Virus record (IMG/VR): IMGVR_UViG_3300040789_000081
Location: 1-37,834 of that record
Source: a virus
Strand: one strand, 5' to 3'
DNA: 37,834 bases
Part shown: one piece after another, positions 1 through 6,534 of the stretch
Position numbering within the stretch: the stretch's first letter is position 1
Layout: each line of letters starts with the position of its first letter
Made by a program: the position numbers and the translations under genes
Notes under the pieces: generated by a model
What the model was told of the DNA's origin: nothing
The model's input: only the letters and a program-made list of their open reading frames with translations
Databases searched by the model: none

Positions 1-117
1 AGTCTATTAGCGGGATGGAAGGCTGCCGCATTGTCAGGATTCCTCTATAAAAATCTAGCATATAAAGAGAAAACCTTTAACGCCTATTGTTTCTATCTTT
101 TGTATTATTTGAAACAT
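1..117. repeat. Terminal redundancy showing a circular molecule (left copy)
   Basis: These bases are identical to 37718-37834. The integrase frame runs through the junction without a break, so this is the overlap of a circular sequence of 37,717 bp and not a biological repeat inside the genome. Confidence 0.95.
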
Positions 118-1014
118 TACGTGTACTCAGATATCGCTAGTGATATCAATGAGATCAGAGTCCCATATATTGAAATGAAAATAGATAATTACAATAATAA
201 GCAAGCTATAAAAGAGTTTGTAGAAAGGCTTTACGATACAGATAATTTTTTTAACTTGTTTATAGACTGTACCGAAAAGAACTACAGCAAGAAGAAGCAG
301 ATCAAAAGTGCAATTATAAGTTTTGGTAGATATTTAATATATAGAAAGTATGCAACCGAGGAACAGATAAAAGCTATAGATAACCATAAAATTAAACGAA
401 GCCATGTTTTAAAAAGACCTACCTTCGATCGAAAGTATATACAGGGTTTGGTAGACAATCTTGAAGAGAATCAGATGGACAACTTTTACACTTGGATTAA
501 CAAAGCTCTTATTATGACAGCATTTGAAAGTAGCTTACGAAGAGTAGAAATGTCTAATTTGAAATTTAAAGATGTTAATCTCATGAAAAGAGAAATTCAA
601 GTCATTGAAGGCAAAGGACGTAAAAATAGAATTGTACCAATTACAGATAACCTTCTTAATTATTTACAAAAATATTTAATACTCAGATCATCAATCCCTG
701 ATAAGGAGTGGTTTTTCTGCACTATTGATGGTGGGAAACTCACTGGTGGAGCGATAAAGTGTAAACTAGCCAGGATTAGAAAAAAATATAACATTGAAGG
801 TTTTAGCGCACACGCAATGCGAAGATCCTTTGTCACAAACTGTTTAAGGGAAAATAGACCAATACGCCACGTACAAAAAATATGCGGTCATAGTAACATT
901 GGAACAACTGCAATGTATGAAACGCTTGACCAGCAGCAGGTTGTGGACGATGCAAAAAAATGGGGAAGTCGCCGCGAGCAGCAAAATGATTACAGTTCAA
1001 ACTATAATTTATAG
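1..1014 (+). CDS. int: Tyrosine recombinase (phage integrase), 3' part
   Basis: Catalyses site-specific integration and excision, presumably at the host tRNA-Thr gene. The frame is open from base 1 and joins the start at 37700. In full-length numbering the family's residues are visible: Arg near 186 in ESSLRRVEMS, a Lys in the GKGRKNR beta-hairpin, His277-x-x-Arg280 in HAMRRS, His303 in CGHSNIG and the nucleophile Tyr312 in TTAMYETL. The N-terminal 130 residues would be the SAM-like core-binding domain. Downstream is a short hairpin with a T-tract, then a long structured gap. Confidence is high because the catalytic set is complete and attP is adjacent. Confidence 0.95.
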   Translation, partial: SLLAGWKAAALSGFLYKNLAYKEKTFNAYCFYLLYYLKHYVYSDIASDINEIRVPYIEMKIDNYNNKQAIKEFVERLYDTDNFFNLFIDCTEKNYSKKKQIKSAIISFGRYLIYRKYATEEQIKAIDNHKIKRSHVLKRPTFDRKYIQGLVDNLEENQMDNFYTWINKALIMTAFESSLRRVEMSNLKFKDVNLMKREIQVIEGKGRKNRIVPITDNLLNYLQKYLILRSSIPDKEWFFCTIDGGKLTGGAIKCKLARIRKKYNIEGFSAHAMRRSFVTNCLRENRPIRHVQKICGHSNIGTTAMYETLDQQQVVDDAKKWGSRREQQNDYSSNYNL

Positions 1015-1073
1015 CTTTTCTTCTTAACCTTTCAGATAAGATTCGGCGTTGAAAAATTTTTAAAAAATTTTTT

Positions 1074-1094
1074 AGCTTGCTACAAAGCTTTTTT
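1074..1094 (+). terminator. Possible terminator after integrase
   Basis: A short hairpin, AGCTT (1074-1078) with AAGCT (1085-1089), runs directly into six T. The stem is only 5 bp, but its position 60 bp after the integrase stop fits. The bases before it are a run of A and T tracts. Confidence 0.4.
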
Positions 1095-1176
1095 CTGCAC
1101 CATTCAACTTTTCTACGAAATGAGGCATGTTGCGTACGGTTGAGTTTCTGTGTATGATGAAATCAGTTCGAAAGAG

Positions 1177-1415
1177 CCAATCACATAGAAAGAGTTTTTT
1201 TAATTGTTTCTATAAAATAAAAGAGCCAAGCAGTTAGCGCTACTTGACTCAACCACCTTAAATTTAACCAATCACATAGATTTGGTGGCTATAAAATTGT
1301 TATCCTCTTAGGTTAACAATTTAAAGCTTAGCAAAGGTGACTTATTAATGCAACAGCTAAGGGGTCGAACCCCTTAGCTTGGATTTTGATAGTCACACTG
1401 GTGGCTGATATCAGC
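1177..1415 (+). other. Dense cluster of hairpins in the int-dinD gap
   Basis: The 454-bp gap between integrase and the DinD-like gene contains no convincing ORF but many foldable segments. A 13-bp direct repeat CCAATCACATAGA occurs at 1177 and 1268. Stems are ATAGAAA/TTTCTAT (1185-1213), an imperfect stem at 1223-1250, CCACC/GGTGG (1253-1288), a long stem at 1294-1322 with one T-T mismatch, and a perfect 11-bp stem with a CGA loop at 1355-1379. The last is enclosed by GTGACT (1337) and AGTCAC (1391). A perfect palindrome GCTGATATCAGC lies at 1404-1415. This may be a structured RNA leader, a small RNA or operator sites. Confidence 0.45.
1404..1415. promoter_or_regulatory. 12-bp perfect palindrome upstream of dinD-like gene
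   Basis: GCTGATATCAGC is self-complementary and lies 54 bp before the ATG at 1469. It could be an operator for the early genes. It does not match the gammaproteobacterial LexA box, so SOS control cannot be claimed. Confidence 0.3.
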
Positions 1416-1468
1416 ACTTTTATTAATTTTGGTATATTTTGAACTCTAAAGATAAGAAAGGAGTTATA

Positions 1469-1996
1469 ATGACAAATACACTAACAAAATTTACAGATTC
1501 GCCGTTCGAAACACTTAAAAAAGAAGATGATAATGGACATAATTATTGGCTCGCACGAGAGTTGCAACAATTGCTTGGATATAACCATTGGAGAAACTTC
1601 AACTTAGTAGTAAAAAAAGTTCAAAAGTCTTTCGAGAATTCATTTTTACGCCAACCAAACACTGTCGCTGACGCATCTTTGACGACACCGTCAAAGATGC
1701 AAGTTGAAGAAACGAATAACTATGCAGTTAGAAATAATGATGAAAAATATAAAGTTATCGACTACAAATTAAGCCGCCAAGCCTGCTATATTATCGCCAT
1801 GAACTGCGATCCTAGTAAACCTGAAATTAGAGAAGCTCAGCGCTACTTTGCCTGGTGCACAATTCAGATGGAAGAGCATAAGCGTAAAGAAAGAGAAAGG
1901 CAGCTTAAATGTTTCCCAGAATTCGTTATAAGCATGGGCTACACTGAACTTAAAAAAGAGCTCGCAAAACAGGAGCAGGAGGCGAATGAAGGATGA
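1469..1996 (+). CDS. dinD: DinD-like (BRO-N type) protein
   Basis: A 175-residue protein of the DNA damage-inducible protein D family, related to BRO/antirepressor domains. In E. coli, DinD modulates RecA; phage relatives may act on host repair or as antirepressors. Visible family features are the start F-E-x-L with NYWLARELQQLLGY (ligand-like DinD/BRO core) and, further on, SRQACYIIAMNCDPSKPEI followed by AQRYFAWCT. The ATG at 1469 is preferred over an upstream TTG because AAAGGAG (1457-1463) precedes it at normal spacing. It is shorter than E. coli DinD (about 270 residues), ending in a charged helix. Its stop overlaps the next start (ATGA). Confidence 0.8.
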   Translation: MTNTLTKFTDSPFETLKKEDDNGHNYWLARELQQLLGYNHWRNFNLVVKKVQKSFENSFLRQPNTVADASLTTPSKMQVEETNNYAVRNNDEKYKVIDYKLSRQACYIIAMNCDPSKPEIREAQRYFAWCTIQMEEHKRKERERQLKCFPEFVISMGYTELKKELAKQEQEANEG

Positions 1997-2256
1997 AGTT
2001 ATTTACGCCCATAGAGTTGCATATGAAGTTTAAAGAGCGCGAAATAACGATTATTAAACACTTAGCTTGTGGTCTTCAAAATAAAGAAATAGCAGCGCGG
2101 ATACACCTATCATCACCTAGCGTGAGTATTGCACTAGGTAGGATTAAAGATAAAATATACAGGCATACCAGCAAGTGGTTAAGTCGACGTGAGATGACAA
2201 TTTATGCTTACGAGTACTGGTTCTATTACCTACCTAATAAACAAAAAGCTGACTAA
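1993..2256 (+). CDS. Small LuxR/GerE-type helix-turn-helix regulator
   Basis: An 87-residue protein made almost only of a GerE/LuxR DNA-binding domain. The motif runs FKEREITIIKHLACG, then NKEIAARIHLSSPSVSIALG, then RIKDKI, which is the usual four-helix pattern with the recognition helix near SPSVSIALGRI. No receiver or ligand domain is present. It overlaps the dinD-like stop by 4 bp and so is translationally coupled. It is one of two recognisable transcription-factor-like proteins of the phage, together with the winged-helix candidate at 3784, and so a candidate regulator of the repeated promoter modules; this is inference only. Confidence 0.75.
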   Translation: MKLFTPIELHMKFKEREITIIKHLACGLQNKEIAARIHLSSPSVSIALGRIKDKIYRHTSKWLSRREMTIYAYEYWFYYLPNKQKAD

Positions 2257-2269
2257 TAATAGTCAGCTT
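2246..2269. terminator. Strong hairpin at the end of the LuxR-type gene
   Basis: A perfect 10-bp stem AAGCTGACTA / TAGTCAGCTT with loop ATAA, overlapping the stop codon at 2254-2256. On the + strand no T-tract follows; on the - strand the stem is followed by TTTTGTTT, so it looks like an intrinsic terminator against leftward transcripts. It may also protect or attenuate the rightward mRNA. Confidence 0.45.
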
Positions 2270-2291
2270 CAGCAAGCGAGAAAGAGTAAAT

Positions 2292-2345
2292 ATGAACAAA
2301 ATAAACTTAAAGAAATCTCGCTTGATTTCTATAATAGCTACTTAA
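2292..2345 (+). CDS. Possible 17-residue leader peptide
   Basis: A tiny frame, MNKINLKKSRLISIIAT, lies in the 124-bp gap before the gene at 2381. A purine-rich AGAAAGAG lies upstream. Its 5' side and coding part contain an inverted repeat AAGCGAGA (2274-2281) / TCTCGCTT (2316-2323), so ribosome movement could change folding. The frame is too short for coding statistics. Confidence 0.2.
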   Translation: MNKINLKKSRLISIIAT

Positions 2346-2380
2346 TCAAACTAAAAAACTTATAAAAGGAATTTACAAAA

Positions 2381-2620
2381 ATGTTAAACGGACGCCAAAA
2401 GCGGCTAATAAAGAGACTCGCCCATTTATTACAATCTGACCCAGATCAAAACGAAGAGGAAATTAAGCTAGTATCCAAAAGATTTAAAAGAGAAAGCAGG
2501 GTATTGGCTGCTAAAGTTTGCCAACGCTTAAGTCAAGGGATGATTAAAGATAATCACCAATTGAGTACGAGTGATGCAAAAACTATTATCGAAGGAGTTA
2601 TAAAAGAAGCAAATGGATAA
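2381..2620 (+). CDS. Hypothetical early protein, 79 residues
   Basis: Not recognised. The protein is basic at the start (GRQKRLIKRLAHLL) and predicted to be all helical. AAAGGAATT precedes the ATG at reasonable spacing. It overlaps the next gene by 8 bp, so the two are probably co-translated. Its place in the early block suggests a regulatory or host-takeover role, but nothing in the sequence proves it. Confidence 0.6.
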   Translation: MLNGRQKRLIKRLAHLLQSDPDQNEEEIKLVSKRFKRESRVLAAKVCQRLSQGMIKDNHQLSTSDAKTIIEGVIKEANG

Positions 2621-2960
2621 TCTAACACTAATTGACGCTGTGACGAGCAATACTGCTGGCATGATGTTATATGAGTATACTTGCTTGGTGGATCAAAGAG
2701 TAAAGCAACTTGAAAGCCTAAGGCAAAAAAGTATTACGATACTCGCTATAAAGCTAGCTAACTTAGAAAAAACTAAAAATATATTACAAGCTACAGGAGA
2801 GCTTGACGAGTTCCTGAGGCTCAAAATACAAAATGAGATTGATAACTTAAATGAAGCTATCAGCCAGCTTAATGGACTAGAAATAGTATTAGCTGGTCAA
2901 CTTGAGCCAACGATTAACTTAAAAGTTAGCCAGGCTTTATCTAAGTTAAAGCAAGATTAA
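2613..2960 (+). CDS. Hypothetical coiled-coil protein, 115 residues
   Basis: Not recognised. Heptad-like leucines and many charged residues over about positions 25-100 (for example QLESLRQKSITILAIKLANL) suggest a long coiled coil. The start is supported by GAAGGAG some 20 bp upstream and GAAGC just before; it overlaps the preceding gene by 8 bp. No membrane segment or signal peptide. Confidence 0.6.
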   Translation: MDNLTLIDAVTSNTAGMMLYEYTCLVDQRVKQLESLRQKSITILAIKLANLEKTKNILQATGELDEFLRLKIQNEIDNLNEAISQLNGLEIVLAGQLEPTINLKVSQALSKLKQD

Positions 2961-2986
2961 GAATTGAATTTCAGAAAAGTAAAAAC

Positions 2987-3081
2987 TTGCATAGGTTAAT
3001 AAAGATTTTTAGTTACTACTGTGCAAAAACTATCAAAAACTAACCAATATACACACTGCACCTAACTTTAATGATTGTGCA
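2987..3081 (+). promoter_or_regulatory. Promoter-operator module, copy D (before the gene at 3104)
   Basis: Promoter-like TTGCAT (2987-2992), 17 bp, TAGTTA (3010-3015). Three sites of the TGTGCA type are centred at 2990.5 (inverted, TGCATA), 3022.5 and 3078.5, that is 32 and 56 bp apart. The core AATAAAGATTTTTAGTTACT matches copies A and C with one change. It is the only copy placed directly before a gene; the third site is 23 bp upstream of the ATG at 3104. Confidence 0.6.
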
Positions 3082-3103
3082 TTACTAAATTTAAAAGGAA
3101 CAC

Positions 3104-3787
3104 ATGAACACAAATTTATTATTTATCGAAATGGTAACTCTCTTAAACCCAGTCATAATAGATCACCAGAAGAAATATGAGTGGTTTGGCTGGCTGATAT
3201 ACGACAACTTACCTGTATCTCAGTTAACGGGCTATGAAAAATTCACAAGCAGAAAAGAATCTAATATTCAAATCATAGAAAATGAACCATTCTTTACAGC
3301 TGAAGGCGCTAGGTATTTCTGTGAAGTGACAAGGAAAGCAGCAAAATCAAAAACTGGCGGCGAGTGGGTTGCAGCTTCGTCAAACTCAGTAAAGTTGTAT
3401 TCGCTTCACTGCTGCATGAAAGGTAAATGTGACAATATACACGAAGATAATCCCGAAAGATTGCAATCCGAAAAACCTAAATTAATAGCCAAAAAATTTA
3501 GGTTAATCGAAGACATTGGCAACCAGAAATATTATCAATCTGGCAAAGGTGCAGAAGTTAGAAAAAACAGAAACTTGCCGCCGCTTAATTATCTAAATGA
3601 CGACCCGACGATGGAAATCGATGATATCGTTGAAGCTTTAGCTGAAGTGTACAGCGATAAATACAACGAGTTTAGACACAAGTATTTTCCTCTCGAGAAA
3701 GTTGATCCTGATGCCGCTAGAGAGCAGCGAGAAATTAAAGATGATGCAGCTGATATTAAAGCTCAGCTTAAAAGTAGGCTCGTATGA
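3104..3787 (+). CDS. Hypothetical early protein, 227 residues
   Basis: Not recognised. Start ATG at 3104 follows AAAAGGAACAC. The protein has a mixed first half with many aromatic residues (YEWFGWLIYD), a central cysteine patch LHCCMKGKCDNIHED that could bind metal, and a charged helical C-terminus (DAAREQREIKDDAADIKAQL). It is the first gene after promoter module D, so it is probably controlled by the same factor as the divergent region at 25.6-26.2 kb. It overlaps the next gene by 4 bp (ATGA). Confidence 0.65.
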   Translation: MNTNLLFIEMVTLLNPVIIDHQKKYEWFGWLIYDNLPVSQLTGYEKFTSRKESNIQIIENEPFFTAEGARYFCEVTRKAAKSKTGGEWVAASSNSVKLYSLHCCMKGKCDNIHEDNPERLQSEKPKLIAKKFRLIEDIGNQKYYQSGKGAEVRKNRNLPPLNYLNDDPTMEIDDIVEALAEVYSDKYNEFRHKYFPLEKVDPDAAREQREIKDDAADIKAQLKSRLV

Positions 3788-4107
3788 ATAAATTAGATAG
3801 ATTTTTAAACGTATCAACAATAACTTATCCATATAAAGTAATCTTCTTTTTGCTGAATAGAAATAATCGATTCATTGATCGCAGGGGTATTTTCAAGTTC
3901 ATTTACGGTGAAGAGTATAAAGATCCGATTTATGACAAAAAGAACATCTTGAATCAGGTGCAAAGAGCCAGAGCAATATTAAAAAAATACAACTTGAAGC
4001 TCGAAATAGTTCAGCACGAAAACGCTTATATGCTGTTTGGTGACATAGAAACTAAAGCAGCTATAGCTAATTCTAAGATTTATAAAATTTACCAGGAGGT
4101 GACATGA
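3784..4107 (+). CDS. Hypothetical protein, possible winged helix, 107 residues
   Basis: The stretch FIDRRGIFKFIYGEEY, then an RARAILKKYNLKLEIV helix, then AYMLFG, resembles the wing-bearing end of OmpR/PhoB-type DNA-binding domains. This is a fold impression and not a family match. It is coupled to both neighbours by ATGA overlaps within the early operon. Confidence 0.55.
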   Translation: MNKLDRFLNVSTITYPYKVIFFLLNRNNRFIDRRGIFKFIYGEEYKDPIYDKKNILNQVQRARAILKKYNLKLEIVQHENAYMLFGDIETKAAIANSKIYKIYQEVT

Positions 4108-4274
4108 TGATGATTGCTTTATTTATATACCTTGTAGTATTGCCTTTGCTTTGGAAACTGGCTGATCACCTACGAAAAGAAAACGAGGACTGTTTGTACA
4201 TAGGTACTCTGCACCCTAGGATACATCCGCCGCCTAAAGAACACCTATTGCCAAGTGAGGAGAAAGACAAGTAA
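4104..4274 (+). CDS. Small single-span membrane protein, 56 residues
   Basis: Starts at ATG 4104 after a near-perfect ribosome site AGGAGGT (4094-4100). The start overlaps the previous stop (ATGA) and its stop overlaps the next start (TAATG), so it sits tightly in the operon. Residues 3-19 (MIALFIYLVVLPLLWKL) form one hydrophobic segment, followed by a polar tail with HPRIHPPPKEH. It might be a holin- or superinfection-exclusion-type protein, but no family is recognised. Confidence 0.65.
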   Translation: MMMIALFIYLVVLPLLWKLADHLRKENEDCLYIGTLHPRIHPPPKEHLLPSEEKDK

Positions 4275-4996
4275 TGGAAAAGCAAATAAAAATAATAGAC
4301 AAACAAAATACTGAAGATAAATTTATTGAAGTAAGATTTACTTTAAAAGATTTAAATTGGTTTTTAAGGGAAGCAGAAAAAATCTCAGTTGACGAAGAAA
4401 TGGACGCATACCACATATGCGACGAAAGTAATATGGCTTGGGGTAGTTGCACGGGCTCAACTCTTGTTTTCCCGTGTGTTGAGCTTGTGCACGAGGATGA
4501 TTTATTTTGTCAAATTAAGCTAATCTATTCTATCAAATACCAACGCTTCGACGTGTACGAATTGAATGAAGATGGATATTTAATAGAATTTGAGCCTGGC
4601 TATATAGATAGTGACGATATAAATGTCGAAAGCAACAGAGACTTTCAAGTTTTTTTTGATAACGATTTCATGGAAAAATTTATTTCAGGAATCTATGAAT
4701 TAAAAATAAAGGAATACATATCTGAAAAACAAAAAGCTTTGCATAATATATTAACTGAATACACCAATGTCTCAGCTAATGGCTATAAACCAGCACAAGA
4801 GCCTACTTTTCAAGCGATTTTAGAAGCCGATATCAAAAAAGAAGATGACAATATAGCTAACGTAAGATCTAAGTTAGCTTGTGGCGATTGTGAAGAGTGC
4901 AACGCGGCAAGCTTAATTAGAGCTTATGAAAACCGAAAATCCAAGATAGCTAAAGAGCTTGAATTTTTAAAGCAGGAGCTGAAAAGTGAAAGTTGA
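4274..4996 (+). CDS. Hypothetical acidic protein, 240 residues
   Basis: Not recognised. The protein is rich in Asp/Glu with several cysteines. A cluster CGDCEECN near residue 203 could bind zinc, followed by a coiled-coil end (RKSKIAKELEFLKQEL). The first 150 residues look like an alpha/beta domain with beta strands (QIKLIYSIKYQRFDVYEL). The start overlaps the preceding stop (TAATG); the end overlaps the next start. Confidence 0.6.
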   Translation: MEKQIKIIDKQNTEDKFIEVRFTLKDLNWFLREAEKISVDEEMDAYHICDESNMAWGSCTGSTLVFPCVELVHEDDLFCQIKLIYSIKYQRFDVYELNEDGYLIEFEPGYIDSDDINVESNRDFQVFFDNDFMEKFISGIYELKIKEYISEKQKALHNILTEYTNVSANGYKPAQEPTFQAILEADIKKEDDNIANVRSKLACGDCEECNAASLIRAYENRKSKIAKELEFLKQELKSES

Positions 4997-5171
4997 TAGA
5001 TTGCTACTGGTGTTAATCTCTGTTTATATACTAGGGTTAACTACTGGTGTATTAATCATGTCACCTACCAAGCGCAAGGTTAACGTCATAGTCACAAGGT
5101 GCACACCAGGGTCACTACCCATTGAAATTTTGATGCATGAATTCATTCACGATGAAGTTTACAAACCTTAA
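4986..5171 (+). CDS. Small membrane or secreted protein, 61 residues
   Basis: GTG start at 4986, preceded by AGGAG. Residues 5-24 (RLLLVLISVYILGLTTGVLI) are a membrane anchor or signal sequence; the rest is short and polar with HEFIHDE. It could be an Rz1-like or other envelope protein, but no lipobox is present. Its stop codon overlaps the end of the leftward fibre gene at 5168, so the two operons meet tail to tail with no space between them. Confidence 0.55.
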   Translation: MKVDRLLLVLISVYILGLTTGVLIMSPTKRKVNVIVTRCTPGSLPIEILMHEFIHDEVYKP

Positions 5172-6298
5172 TTATACTCATGAACAGTAATCTTAGAGCC
5201 AGCTTTAATCTGAATATTTGAACCAGAGCTGGCTTTATACATAATTCTATAATGAGCTTGCGATTCCGAGCCTGGAACATCTTGATCATCTTCTTCACTC
5301 CAGCTAAAGCAATCAGCAAGAACAGCTTTTGAAGCCGAAGCGCCGTATTCTTCTACTTCTATAAAGCTACCACCTCTGATAGTTGATTGGTCATCATTAT
5401 CACCAGTTTTGTGAACAACTCTATACTGAGGCGTAGAATCATTAGCGGTATGACTATATTCAAAGTAGATCGGAATCTCTTGAAGAGATGAATTTTGAAA
5501 GCCACCTTTTTGTTTATTTGAAAAAAACTGCAAATCTTGCCAGCTGCCACCAGCGTTATACTGAAGTGCAAATTCACCGTTAACTATTGAACCCTTGTTA
5601 TCTTTCAGTTCAGAATTTATAAATACTTTCACATTGCGCTTATTTGCGCCTGAAGCAGAAGTGTAATTAATTGAAAGTCCAGAATCTGTAAACGCGGTGC
5701 TTTTTGTTGAAGAGTCAGAACTCAAACTAGATTTAGAGCTTTTAACTAAGCCAGAGCCACCAGCAGCGCCTTCTAACTTTTTGCTGAAGCGCTTTATGTC
5801 AGTCCAGTTAGAGTTATTAAGGGATTTTTGCAAAGTTATCTCACCTGCCGCAGCTGAAGCTGAATTATTAGTTATTTCAAAATCAACAAAAAATTGTGCA
5901 ATTCTGAGATTGGCTTTATCTTGAGGTGTATAACTTAATTTAAGTTGAGATATGGCGGTATCATTAGTGCTGGTGGTGTTTGCGTTGTTAGAAGACTTAG
6001 CAGTTTGCCTGGCGACAAGTTCACCAGCACCAGTTGGTGTACTACCACCGCCTCCTCCGCCGCCAGAATTATTAACAGTTGTAGTAGCAATGTTTTGAGC
6101 AATTTGAGAAACGGCATTTTTAATTGAGTTATAGTTACTGGTGCCCAGCGTCTGATTGCCAGCTTCAATTAATCTACATAAACCTTCGTTTATTGCATTG
6201 AGAAAAGCTGCGTCAATTACAGAGCCATCTCTTTCACCGGGTACTGCATTTACCCATTTTCCATCAACTGTATCATTACCTGTTGGTCTTGCTGTCAT
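5168..6298 (-). CDS. Tail fibre / minor structural protein, 376 residues
   Basis: Last gene of the leftward structural operon. The first 65 residues (TARPTGNDTVDGKWVNAVPG ... AAFLNAINEGLCRLIEAGN) resemble the N-terminal attachment region of phage tail fibres. A linker with seven glycines at about residues 79-85 follows. The rest consists of beta-rich repeats; two related units end in SFIEVEEYG and SKITVHEYN, reminiscent of C1q/TNF-like trimer domains. It is probably a receptor-binding or decoration protein of the tail. The family assignment of the C-terminal part is inference. Confidence 0.7.
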   Translation of the reverse strand: MTARPTGNDTVDGKWVNAVPGERDGSVIDAAFLNAINEGLCRLIEAGNQTLGTSNYNSIKNAVSQIAQNIATTTVNNSGGGGGGGSTPTGAGELVARQTAKSSNNANTTSTNDTAISQLKLSYTPQDKANLRIAQFFVDFEITNNSASAAAGEITLQKSLNNSNWTDIKRFSKKLEGAAGGSGLVKSSKSSLSSDSSTKSTAFTDSGLSINYTSASGANKRNVKVFINSELKDNKGSIVNGEFALQYNAGGSWQDLQFFSNKQKGGFQNSSLQEIPIYFEYSHTANDSTPQYRVVHKTGDNDDQSTIRGGSFIEVEEYGASASKAVLADCFSWSEEDDQDVPGSESQAHYRIMYKASSGSNIQIKAGSKITVHEYN

Positions 6299-6333
6299 AT
6301 TTAAATTATCTATCTATATTTATCGATAAAACT

Positions 6334-6531
6334 TTAGCTTGGTCTTTCTGTTTTATACGGATGCCCGTCAGGTAGTCTATCACCATTACCAAACCACTTC
6401 CATATCAAGTAAGCCTCGGTCTTGGCGATATCTTGATCACCATCACCAGTTATAATAACCTCAGCTATATCAGCTTTCGCTTGACCTGTATCACCATTAA
6501 GTAGAGTAAATCTATTTTGTGAATCGCTCAT
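6334..6531 (-). CDS. Small protein between baseplate and fibre genes, 65 residues
   Basis: Not recognised. A compact protein with GDGDQDIAKTEAYLIWKWFG and DRLPDGHPYKTERPS. It lies 3 bp after the gp48-like gene, so it is co-transcribed with the baseplate genes. Small proteins here are often tail-fibre assembly or virion components. Confidence 0.6.
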   Translation of the reverse strand: MSDSQNRFTLLNGDTGQAKADIAEVIITGDGDQDIAKTEAYLIWKWFGNGDRLPDGHPYKTERPS

Positions 6532-6534
6532 TAA

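Noticed and set aside
1033-1044. 12-bp match CAGATAAGATTC with 25766-25777
   Set aside because: A single 12-mer shared within 37.7 kb of AT-rich DNA is expected by chance.
1355-1379. tRNA or tmRNA gene at the T-arm-like hairpin
   Set aside because: No acceptor stem, anticodon arm or tag frame can be fitted around it; the stem is 11 bp, too long for a T-arm.
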